This document shows, in pieces, positions 1 to 5,617 of a stretch of DNA of 11,891 nucleotides (position 1 is the first letter of the stretch; each line of letters starts with the position of its first letter). The DNA lies in assembly GCA_003170035.1 (NCBI GenBank), contig PMZX01000232.1:18871-30761 (forward strand). The letters are read 5' to 3'. A model generated the notes under the pieces. That model saw only the letters and a program-made list of their open reading frames with translations. It was not told the DNA's origin and searched no databases. The position numbers and the translations under genes are program-made. This stretch comes from Myxococcales bacterium. GTDB taxonomy: Bacteria; Myxococcota_A; Polyangia; Fen-1088.

Positions 1-65
1 AGGTGCACGCCGGCGCCTCCGTACACGTGGGGAGGAAACTCGCGTGCCAGGAAGGTGACCTTCAT
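1..65 (-). CDS. glgA: GT4-type glycogen synthase / GlgM-like glucosyltransferase, N-terminal fragment
   Basis: Only the first 21 codons are inside the window; the gene runs off the left edge. Reading from the ATG at 65-63 gives MKVTFLAREFPPHVYGGAGV followed by H and L. The EFPPxVYGGAGVH motif is the glycine-rich N-terminal loop of GT4-family glycogen synthases of the actinobacterial GlgA/GlgM type, rather than the K-x-G-G-L motif of the classical GT5 GlgA. Family members transfer glucose from ADP-glucose either to glycogen or to glucose-1-phosphate, making maltose-1-phosphate for the GlgE pathway. The start codon overlaps the glgC stop as ATGA, so translation is probably coupled and the pair forms one operon: GlgC makes ADP-glucose and this enzyme uses it. 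The choice between GlgA and GlgM activity cannot be made from 21 residues. Confidence 0.8.
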   Translation of the reverse strand, partial: MKVTFLAREFPPHVYGGAGVH

Positions 66-1351
66 GGCCGCACCGGCCTCGCGGTAGCCGCGGGCAACAC
101 ACTCTTGCCCGAGGGCACTTGCATCCCGATGTCGTCCTCCGTGGCATCGACGTGGATCAGGCAGTTCTTGCCCACTCGCGCGCCCGCGGGCAGGCGCACG
201 TTCATGGCCAGCACCGTGGCTCCACAGGAGAGTGAAGCGGGCCTCTCGTCGCTCGCCACGGACTCCCCCACCCCGACCTGACAACCCTGCGAGAAGACCA
301 CCCGCTTGTCCGCGATCGCGGCCGACACTTGCGCATCCGCCTCCACCACGACGTCGTCCCACAGCACCGAGCCTTTGACAACCGCCCGTGGCCCCACCCG
401 CACCCCAGGCGACAGCACGCTATCTTCCACCGTTCCTTCGATCACACAGCCCGCCGAGACCAGCGAGTTGGCGATGCGGGCCCCGGGAAGGTAGCGAGCC
501 GGCGGCGACGGCGAAGCCCGTCCCGCCATCAGATTGGACTGCACGTCCCAGGCCGCGATGTCCACCGCAGGCGTTGCCCCCAGGACCTCTTGGTGGAAAG
601 CGTAGTACTCGTCGAGCGTGCGCGAGTACGACCACGTGCCTCGAAAGATGAACCCGTACGCCCGCCGCCGGGAGATCATCCGGCGCAGGACCTCGTGGAT
701 CTGGAAGGTCACCGTCTGGTCTTCCCCACTCACTGCCCGGCGCAACTCCTCGACCAGCACTTCCTTCTTGAACAGGTAGACCGACATGGAAGCCAGGTTG
801 GTGCGAGGAAACTCCGGCTTCTCCATGAAGTTGATGATCTGACCGGTGGCATTCAGTTCGCCGATGCCGAAGCGGCTGGCGTCCGCATCGCGCGGAGCGA
901 ACACCATGGTCAGATCAGCGTCCCGTTCGTGGTGAAAATTGAGCAGGGGCCCGTAGTCCATGGAGTACACATGGTCGGCCGACACCACCAACACGTCGGA
1001 CGCATCAGCGCGTTCGACGAAGTCGAGATTCTGATACAGGGCATCCGCGGGCCCGCGATACCATTCGCTCACGGAAAGCTTGAGATAGGGAGGAAGGAAG
1101 CGAACTCCGCGGCTGGCACCCACCAAGTCCCACGCCATGCCCGTGCCCACATGATCCATCAGCGACGCCGGCCGATACTGCGCCAGGATGCCCACCTGCC
1201 CGATCCCGGCTCGCGCCAGATTGGTCAGGGCAAAATCGATGCAGCGATAGATGCCGCCAAAGATGACGGCCGACTTGGGCCGCCGTTCGGTCAGGACCGA
1301 CAGATCCTCGCCGCGCCCACCTGCGAAAACCATGGCTATCGCTTTGCGCAT
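62..1351 (-). CDS. glgC: Glucose-1-phosphate adenylyltransferase (ADP-glucose pyrophosphorylase), divergent
   Basis: This 429-residue protein belongs to the family making ADP-glucose from ATP and glucose-1-phosphate, the first step of bacterial glycogen synthesis. Visible features are the nucleotide loop FAGGRGEDLSVLT (residues 9-21), RPKSAVIFGG (24-33), WYRGPADALYQNLDF (97-111), SADHVYSMDY with the first metal Asp D126, EKP (177-179) and ASMS (187-190). A left-handed beta-helix tail follows from about residue 285 to 410. The length is normal for GlgC. The ATG at 1351 is chosen because AGGAG lies 7 nt upstream and the family N-terminus begins there; an upstream in-frame ATG at 1435 would add an unrelated 28 residues. 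An oddity is that the W-x-D-V-G-T segment carrying the second metal-binding Asp reads W240-S-Y-S-R-T. This may mark a distinct subclass or impaired catalysis. The stop overlaps the start of glgA by ATGA. Confidence 0.88.
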   Translation of the reverse strand: MRKAIAMVFAGGRGEDLSVLTERRPKSAVIFGGIYRCIDFALTNLARAGIGQVGILAQYRPASLMDHVGTGMAWDLVGASRGVRFLPPYLKLSVSEWYRGPADALYQNLDFVERADASDVLVVSADHVYSMDYGPLLNFHHERDADLTMVFAPRDADASRFGIGELNATGQIINFMEKPEFPRTNLASMSVYLFKKEVLVEELRRAVSGEDQTVTFQIHEVLRRMISRRRAYGFIFRGTWSYSRTLDEYYAFHQEVLGATPAVDIAAWDVQSNLMAGRASPSPPARYLPGARIANSLVSAGCVIEGTVEDSVLSPGVRVGPRAVVKGSVLWDDVVVEADAQVSAAIADKRVVFSQGCQVGVGESVASDERPASLSCGATVLAMNVRLPAGARVGKNCLIHVDATEDDIGMQVPSGKSVLPAATARPVRP

Positions 1352-1630
1352 CGTGTTCTCCTGCATGTGCCCACGCCAGCCACGAGACCACCGGTGACAG
1401 GTGCAGACAGGCGGCCGTGGTGCATGCCCCTTCAAAGTACCGTATCAGAGTGACAAAGGGACGACTTTTCGGGCCAGAGCCGGGGCCGAAAGCCGAGGGC
1501 CGACGGCGTCTGCCCAAACCTGGCCCACAGATTCGTGCCAACACCGCGGCCTCGGCCCGCGGATCCGTTTCCGGTTCCGGCCTGCCGGCCCTCGGCTTCC
1601 GGCCCCGCCGCCCACCCCGTCTCTCACCAG
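1352..1630. other. sctU-glgC intergenic region
   Basis: This 279-bp gap lies between the end of sctU and the start of glgC. No credible gene was found on either strand. It holds the long inverted repeat annotated separately (1481-1607), and inside that a CCGCGG/CCGCGG hairpin at 1544-1562 with a 7-nt loop. It should contain the glgC promoter unless glgC is read through from sctU. I see no convincing sigma-70-like pair; TACTTT at about 1440-1435 on the minus strand is the best -10 candidate, with no matching -35. The glgC ribosome binding site AGGAG lies just before 1351. Confidence 0.6.
1481..1607. repeat. Long inverted repeat (22-bp arms) between sctU and glgC
   Basis: The arms are 1481-1502 and 1586-1607. 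They are reverse complements at 21 of 22 positions. The single mismatch (A1490 against C1598) would be a G-U wobble in minus-strand RNA, so a transcript from sctU could form an uninterrupted 22-bp stem. The 83-nt loop contains a second hairpin, CCGCGG at 1544-1549 and 1557-1562. No clear U-tract follows the stem on the minus strand, so it is not a classical intrinsic terminator. It could protect the 3' end of the sctRSTU message, assist termination, or be a REP-like or MITE-like dispersed element. Confidence 0.6.
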
Positions 1631-2665
1631 CTACGATTCTCCGAGAGCCCGTGCCAACAACTGCGCAACTGCCTCGAAGGTGGACTCGGGGATCTCGCCG
1701 CCTTCCTCCACCTCACGCAGCGCTTGGGCCAGAACCGCGTCGCCCAAGACGGGTACCCCGGCTTCCCGTGCCACATTGCTGATCATAGCGGCGACCAAAC
1801 GCTCACCTTTGGCCACCACCACCGGGGCGCCTGCCTGGTCAGGGTCATAGCGAAGCGCCACGGCCAGGCGGTCACCGTCGACCACCAGGAGGTTTGCCCG
1901 GCGCACTTCGTCGATCGTTTGCCGCTCGAGCATCTCACGATGCAAGCGCTGGCGCTCGGCCTTATGCAGCGGATCTCCCTCAGTCTGCTTATGCTCGCGC
2001 TTGACCTCCTCACGGCTCATACGCAGCGACTTTGCGTGGCGGTGGCGTTGCCACAGATAGTCCGCCGCACCCAACACGGCCGCAGCCGTCGCCAGACGCA
2101 GGCCTAGCCTTGCGCCAAGGAGGCCAAACAGGGCCAGTGCCGACCCCACCGGCAGGCCCGCCAGATGCCCCACATCCGACCAAGCCGGGGCCAGCGTCCA
2201 CCAAGCCAGCGCAGCCACCACCGCGGCTTTCAGCAGGCTCTTGCAGAGCTCGGCCGAACCTGCAGCCCCCAGCAGCCGGCCGGCCGATGGCAGCGCGCGC
2301 TTGATGTCGAACCTGAACGGGTGAGTAGAAAACAGACCACTGGTCTGCGTGAGCCCGCCGGCAAGCGCAGCCAGCACAGCGACCCCGAGCGGCAAGATCA
2401 ACCCGTCACTGGCCGCGTGCAGGGCCGCGCGCCCGGCTGATGCCAGGCTGGGGCCAGACGCGGCATCGCCCAGGGCCAGGCGCAGATAGGCAGCAAGGCC
2501 ACCCATCCAGGCCCGGGCGCCGAAAACCAAGGCGGCGCACAGGACAAGCCCGGTCAGCCCCGACTGTAGGTCGCGGCTCACGGCGATCGAGCCTCGACGG
2601 CGAGCCTCAGCCAGACGCTGCGGTGTCGGTTCCTCGGTCTTGGCGGCGGCGGTGGGTTCAGCCAT
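1631..2665 (-). CDS. sctU: Type III secretion export-gate switch protein SctU (FlhB family), autocleavage motif lost
   Basis: This 344-residue inner-membrane protein is the SctU/FlhB component of the T3SS export gate; it wraps the SctRST core and in known systems controls substrate switching. The N-terminus has the family block TEEPTPQRLAEARRRGSIAV (residues 10-29). Four hydrophobic segments follow at about 36-62, 85-108, 138-163 and 172-203. The basic linker SLRMSREEVKREHKQTEGDP (213-232) leads into the cytosolic domain. That domain is well kept (VALRYD at 269-274, APVVVAKG at 280-287, GEIPES near 325-330), but the NPTH autoprocessing site is replaced by D263-G264-D265-R266 (bases 1879-1868). 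The frame is continuous on both sides, so this is substitution, not a frameshift. Without Asn-Pro the usual Asn-cyclisation cleavage cannot happen. The start lies 10 bp after sctT with AGGTG upstream. The length matches SctU better than the longer flagellar FlhB. Confidence 0.9.
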   Translation of the reverse strand: MAEPTAAAKTEEPTPQRLAEARRRGSIAVSRDLQSGLTGLVLCAALVFGARAWMGGLAAYLRLALGDAASGPSLASAGRAALHAASDGLILPLGVAVLAALAGGLTQTSGLFSTHPFRFDIKRALPSAGRLLGAAGSAELCKSLLKAAVVAALAWWTLAPAWSDVGHLAGLPVGSALALFGLLGARLGLRLATAAAVLGAADYLWQRHRHAKSLRMSREEVKREHKQTEGDPLHKAERQRLHREMLERQTIDEVRRANLLVVDGDRLAVALRYDPDQAGAPVVVAKGERLVAAMISNVAREAGVPVLGDAVLAQALREVEEGGEIPESTFEAVAQLLARALGES

Positions 2666-2675
2666 TGGACACCTG

Positions 2676-3464
2676 TCAGCGCCCGAGTTGTGCCGCCCTC
2701 TCCAGTAGCCCCAAGAAGCCGCGGAATCCCACGGTCAGCGCCGAATCCAAGGTTGCCAGCCCTGCCAGCAGCGCGCCCACGCCGAGCAGGGCCTTGGCCG
2801 GCATGCCCACGAAATAGACCGGAATCTGGGGGACGGCACGGCCCAGGGCACCGAGAGCCATGTCAGCCAGGAGAAGCGCAACCAAGGCAGGGGCCGCCAA
2901 CCCGATGGCAGCCTCGATCAACTTTGCCGAAGCCGCGATGACCAGGAAGGCCGCTGCGTGCAGGCTGGTCGGGCCAGGCGATGCTGCGCCCAGCGGCACC
3001 GCCTGGTAGCTGCGGGCCAGGGCCGTGGCAAGAATGCCGGCGCCACCCATCTCAAGAAAGATCACAACGGCCAGAAGCAGCAACAGCTCACCCAGCGGGC
3101 TGCTGCGACTGCCCTGCTCGGGCGCGATCACCTCGGCCAGGTTCGCCCCTCGCAGGACGTCGGTCAGCCAGCCCGCCGCCTCCACGGCGCGAAACATGCA
3201 GGCCGCCACGAACCCCATGACCAGCCCCACCCCGACCTCGCGCAGCAGGAGCAGCGACCAGAGTACCGCCCCTCCCGACGGCAGCCGGCCCGCGACCAGA
3301 GGGAAGCACAGGGCCGAAAGCGCGAAGCCCAGAGCCAGCCTCACTCGTGCTGGCAGGTTCGGTCCCCCGAAGGCCGGAATCAGCCAGACAAAGGGGATCG
3401 TGCGCGCGCCGCCCAGACCGAGGATGAGCAGGGCTCGTTCGAGGTCGGCCGGCAACACGGGCAT
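2676..3464 (-). CDS. sctT: Type III secretion export-gate protein SctT (FliR family)
   Basis: This hydrophobic protein of 262 residues is a core subunit of the SctRST export gate in the inner membrane, through which unfolded substrates enter the secretion channel. The central block DVLRGANLAEV (102-112) followed by SSPLG (121-125) is the SctT signature; flagellar FliR has an M-G-L-S-F-A type sequence at this place and lacks SPLG. The conserved C-terminal block ADMALGALGRAVPQIPVYF (200-218) is shared by FliR and SctT. The hydrophobic stretches are strongly Leu/Ala-rich. The gene begins 8 bp after the sctS stop and is followed 10 bp later by sctU, consistent with one transcript. Assignment to the non-flagellar rather than flagellar branch rests on these motifs and needs a phylogeny to be firm. 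Confidence 0.88.
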   Translation of the reverse strand: MPVLPADLERALLILGLGGARTIPFVWLIPAFGGPNLPARVRLALGFALSALCFPLVAGRLPSGGAVLWSLLLLREVGVGLVMGFVAACMFRAVEAAGWLTDVLRGANLAEVIAPEQGSRSSPLGELLLLLAVVIFLEMGGAGILATALARSYQAVPLGAASPGPTSLHAAAFLVIAASAKLIEAAIGLAAPALVALLLADMALGALGRAVPQIPVYFVGMPAKALLGVGALLAGLATLDSALTVGFRGFLGLLERAAQLGR

Positions 3465-3472
3465 GGCGGTGA

Positions 3473-3751
3473 TCAGTGAATGGTTGGTATGGCCAGCAAT
3501 AGCGCCTGGGTGAACCGCAGCACCTGGGCACCGAGGAGCGGCCCCATGGCGATCAAGACCAGCATCACGGCCACCAGCTTGGGCACGAATACCAGCGTGT
3601 TCTCGTGAACCTGGGTCGCGGCCTGCAGGATGCTCACGATCAACCCGACCGCCAGGCTGGCCAGCAGCGGCGGCGCCGACACCAGGATCACGAGCAGTAA
3701 GCCCTCGCGCACTGCCCGCAGGATCAACTCGCTTCCTGTGGCACTAAACAT
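3473..3751 (-). CDS. sctS: Type III secretion export-gate protein SctS (FliQ family)
   Basis: This protein of 92 residues is close to the usual length of SctS/FliQ. It forms two transmembrane hairpin helices (about 16-39 and 56-80) that pack around the SctR-SctT core of the export gate. The loop ILQAATQVHENTLVFVPKL (41-59) is the family signature and looks FliQ-like, while the double proline in SAPPLL (25-30) is more like SctS, so the sequence is intermediate. The ATG at 3751 is chosen because it gives the family N-terminus; it lies inside the end of sctR, giving an 8-nt overlap in another frame and probable translational coupling. A longer reading starting at 3880 would lie in sctR and add unrelated residues. 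Confidence 0.88.
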   Translation of the reverse strand: MFSATGSELILRAVREGLLLVILVSAPPLLASLAVGLIVSILQAATQVHENTLVFVPKLVAVMLVLIAMGPLLGAQVLRFTQALLLAIPTIH

Positions 3752-4457
3752 AGGATTCCACCAGGCCGCGCAGGAGAAGTTGCCAGCCGTCAGCGAGCAC
3801 GAAGAGCAGCAACTTGAAGGGCAGCGACACGGTGGTGGGCGACAGCATGTGCATACCCAGCGCCAGCAGCAGGTTGGCAATCACCATGTCGACGACCAGA
3901 AAGGGAACGAAGAGCAGGAACCCGATCTCGAACGCGCGACGCAACTCCGAGGTCAAGAACGCAGGCACCACGATCAGGAAGTCGCGCTCGGAAACCCCGA
4001 CCCGCTCTTGGGCCGTGCGCATGCGCAGGGCCAGGCTGTGGAAGACAGCCCGGTCCCTGGCACTGGCGTTCTTGAGCAGAAACTCGCGCAGAGGCTCCTT
4101 GGCCTTTGCCGTGGCGGCGGCCAAAACCTCAGCGGTCTGCCCGCTCAGCAGATCGGCCCCGGCGCTCTCACCAAGCAGGGGTTCCACCGCCTGGAACATG
4201 CGCATGCCGGTGGGGGCCATCACGTACAGGGTGAGGATGAGGGCTACCCCTGTGACCACCTGGGAAGGCGGGATCTGAGGTGTGCCAAGGGCGCTCTTCA
4301 GCACCGAAAGCACCACCGCGATCTTCACGAAGCTAGTCATCAACAACAAGACGAATGGCAGCACGGAAAGCGCGGCTATCACGACAAAGAGCAAGAGCGG
4401 CCGCGAGGCGAAGCCGGCATCGGTCGCAGCCGCCGTCGCGAGCAATGCGGCGTTCAT
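3744..4457 (-). CDS. sctR: Type III secretion export-gate protein SctR (FliP family)
   Basis: This 237-residue inner-membrane protein forms the core ring of the export gate together with SctS and SctT. Conserved blocks are MTSFVKIAVVLSVLKSALGT (40-59), PPSQVVTG (63-70) and the C-terminal SPTTVSLPFKLLLFV (206-220), followed by DGWQLLLRGLV (223-233). KIAVVLS and SPTTxSLPFKL are typical of non-flagellar SctR; flagellar FliP usually has a TRIIIVL-type and a P-x-x-VSLPFKL-type sequence. Four hydrophobic segments are visible near 20-44, 65-88, 176-200 and 210-233. The soluble loop between them (about 95-160) is less conserved, as in the family. The start codon overlaps the stop of the upstream fliO-like gene as ATGA. 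Confidence 0.9.
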   Translation of the reverse strand: MNAALLATAAATDAGFASRPLLLFVVIAALSVLPFVLLLMTSFVKIAVVLSVLKSALGTPQIPPSQVVTGVALILTLYVMAPTGMRMFQAVEPLLGESAGADLLSGQTAEVLAAATAKAKEPLREFLLKNASARDRAVFHSLALRMRTAQERVGVSERDFLIVVPAFLTSELRRAFEIGFLLFVPFLVVDMVIANLLLALGMHMLSPTTVSLPFKLLLFVLADGWQLLLRGLVESYV

Positions 4458-4819
4458 GATTTCGGCCTCCCCCGAAGCCGGGACAGCACTTCGGCGAATC
4501 GCAGACCGCGCCGGACAGGCGTCCCTACAGCCGTCTCACTGCTTACAGTCGTGGGATCGATCTCAGCCAGCAGCGACATAGGTCCATCCCCGACCCCGAC
4601 CAGAAAGCACCGACCCGCCACCTGCAAGAGATAGACGGCGCGCCGAGGTTCAAGCGAGCAGCGAGCCAGGACCTGTACGGGACCTTCGCTACGCCCAACC
4701 CCTCGCCGCGAAAACCACCGCAAGGCTACATACGCCGCCAGGCAGACGACTGCCAGCGACACGAGCGACAACGCGAAGGAGCTCCCGAGGCCAGGCAGGT
4801 CAGCCGCTGACGCACCCAT
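4454..4819 (-). CDS. fliO: FliO-like export-gate assembly protein
   Basis: This small protein of 121 residues has one transmembrane helix near residues 13-35 and a cytosolic domain with LARCSLEPRRAVYLLQVAGR (51-70) and LVGVGDGPMSLLAEI (73-87). That is the pattern of FliO (basic-residue segment, then V-x-L-V-x-V-G, then L-L-x-E). FliO helps FliP assemble in flagella and is usually missing from injectisomes. Its position directly ahead of sctR with an ATGA overlap is the flagellar fliO-fliP arrangement. The C-terminal 30 residues are basic and low in conservation. FliO is a weakly conserved family, so the call rests on motif plus position. The ATG at 4819 is the first candidate after a possible promoter at 4826-4855. 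Confidence 0.75.
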   Translation of the reverse strand: MGASAADLPGLGSSFALSLVSLAVVCLAAYVALRWFSRRGVGRSEGPVQVLARCSLEPRRAVYLLQVAGRCFLVGVGDGPMSLLAEIDPTTVSSETAVGTPVRRGLRFAEVLSRLRGRPKS

Positions 4820-4825
4820 ACCGCC

Positions 4826-4855
4826 CTGTTACCGCCACCCACCTTCCGCTGTCAA
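4826..4855 (-). promoter_or_regulatory. Candidate sigma-70-like promoter for the fliO-sctRSTU cluster
   Basis: On the minus strand a perfect TTGACA (4855-4850) is followed after 18 nt by TAACAG (4831-4826), which matches the -10 consensus at only 3 of 6 positions. A start point 7 nt below the -10 would fall at about 4819, the A of the fliO-like ATG, giving a leaderless or nearly leaderless message. It sits in the 105-bp gap after rplQ and would let the secretion genes be transcribed apart from the ribosomal operon. The -10 is weak, so this is only a candidate. Confidence 0.35.
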
Positions 4856-4924
4856 CCGCGGAATTGAACTACGATCCCGCGATGGCCACAGAAGGTCGTG
4901 GTCGGAGTGCCGAGGTGGACGGGG

Positions 4925-5569
4925 CTACTCGCCCCCGCCCTTCTTGCCTCGGGGCGCCCGACGAGCTGTGGCGCCCGACGGCTGGGCTTTGCGGGCCGCC
5001 GACTCTTTCTTGACCCCGCCCTTGGGTGCTGCCGCCCGCGGCGTGGCCTTCCTGGGCCGCCCGGCCTCTTTCTTGGCCTTGCCCTTCTCGGCCGGCTCCT
5101 TCTTCGGCTTGGCGGCGTTGCCCTTTTCCGGCTTGGGCTCAGGCTTCTCTGCCTTACCCTCTGCTGGAATGAGTTCCAGCAACGACATATGGGCCGCATC
5201 CCCGGGACGCTGCCCCAACTTCATGATTCGGGTGTAGCCCCCGTGCCGGGTGAGGTAGCGCGGGCCGATTTCCTCGAACAGCTTGAGCACGGCCTCCCGG
5301 TCACGAACCGCGCGCAAGGCCATGCGCATCGCATGCACCACGCGCGCCTTCTCCTCGTCCGTGCGCTTTTCCGGCTTCTTGGTCAGCACAGGCCCCAGCC
5401 GACGTGCCCAGGTGATGGCCCGCTCGACGAGCCGGCGCACCTCCTTGGCCTTGGCTTCCGTGGTCCGGATGCGTTCGTAGGTCAAAACAGCCGCCACAAG
5501 GTTGGAAAACAGAGCCTTGCGGTGGGCCGGGGTCCGAGAAAGATGCAGTCCTGCTCTCTTGTGTCGCAT
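4925..5569 (-). CDS. rplQ: 50S ribosomal protein L17 with long basic C-terminal extension
   Basis: L17 is a large-subunit protein near the exit of the peptide tunnel. The core occupies residues 1-135: MRHKRAGLHLSRTPAHRKAL at the start, LTYERIRTTEAKAKEVRRL (29-47), and GGYTRIMKLGQRPGDAAHMS (110-129) before LLELIPA. The protein is 214 residues, whereas the family is typically about 115-140. Residues 136-214 form a tail of almost only Lys, Ala, Pro, Glu, Gly and Arg, certainly disordered, including a GRPRK sequence at 170-174 that resembles an AT-hook core. The gene follows rpoA by 48 bp, the standard last place in the alpha operon. The TAGGCGA ribosome binding site precedes the ATG at 5569. Confidence 0.96.
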   Translation of the reverse strand: MRHKRAGLHLSRTPAHRKALFSNLVAAVLTYERIRTTEAKAKEVRRLVERAITWARRLGPVLTKKPEKRTDEEKARVVHAMRMALRAVRDREAVLKLFEEIGPRYLTRHGGYTRIMKLGQRPGDAAHMSLLELIPAEGKAEKPEPKPEKGNAAKPKKEPAEKGKAKKEAGRPRKATPRAAAPKGGVKKESAARKAQPSGATARRAPRGKKGGGE

Positions 5570-5617
5570 GTTCGCCTAGCAGCCGGTTGAGGTGACGAGT
5601 GGGGTCGGCCTTCCCGA

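Noticed and set aside
329..1453. Plus-strand open frame of 374 codons opposite glgC
   Set aside because: It is antisense to a clear glgC, its product is rich in Arg, His and Pro without any family motif, and long spurious frames are expected opposite genes in G+C-rich DNA.
1523..1540. Sigma-54-like element (TGGCAC on the minus strand at 1540-1535)
   Set aside because: The required GC about ten bases further is absent (TG occurs there), so the -12 element does not fit.
1860..1900. Frameshift or sequencing error as the reason for the missing NPTH motif in sctU
   Set aside because: The frame is continuous with family residues immediately before (RRANLLVV) and after (LAVALRYD), so the change is by substitution.
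3630..4634. Plus-strand open frame of 334 codons opposite sctS, sctR and fliO
   Set aside because: The product is Gln/His/Arg-rich with no recognisable domain, and the minus-strand frames are confirmed by family motifs.
4860..4880. tRNA-like stretch (GTAGTTCAATT on the minus strand)
   Set aside because: The resemblance to a D-arm is short; no acceptor stem, anticodon arm or T-arm can be drawn around it.
4860..4885. Intrinsic terminator after rplQ
   Set aside because: Only a 5-bp CGCGG/CCGCG stem with a 15-nt loop is visible and no U-tract follows.
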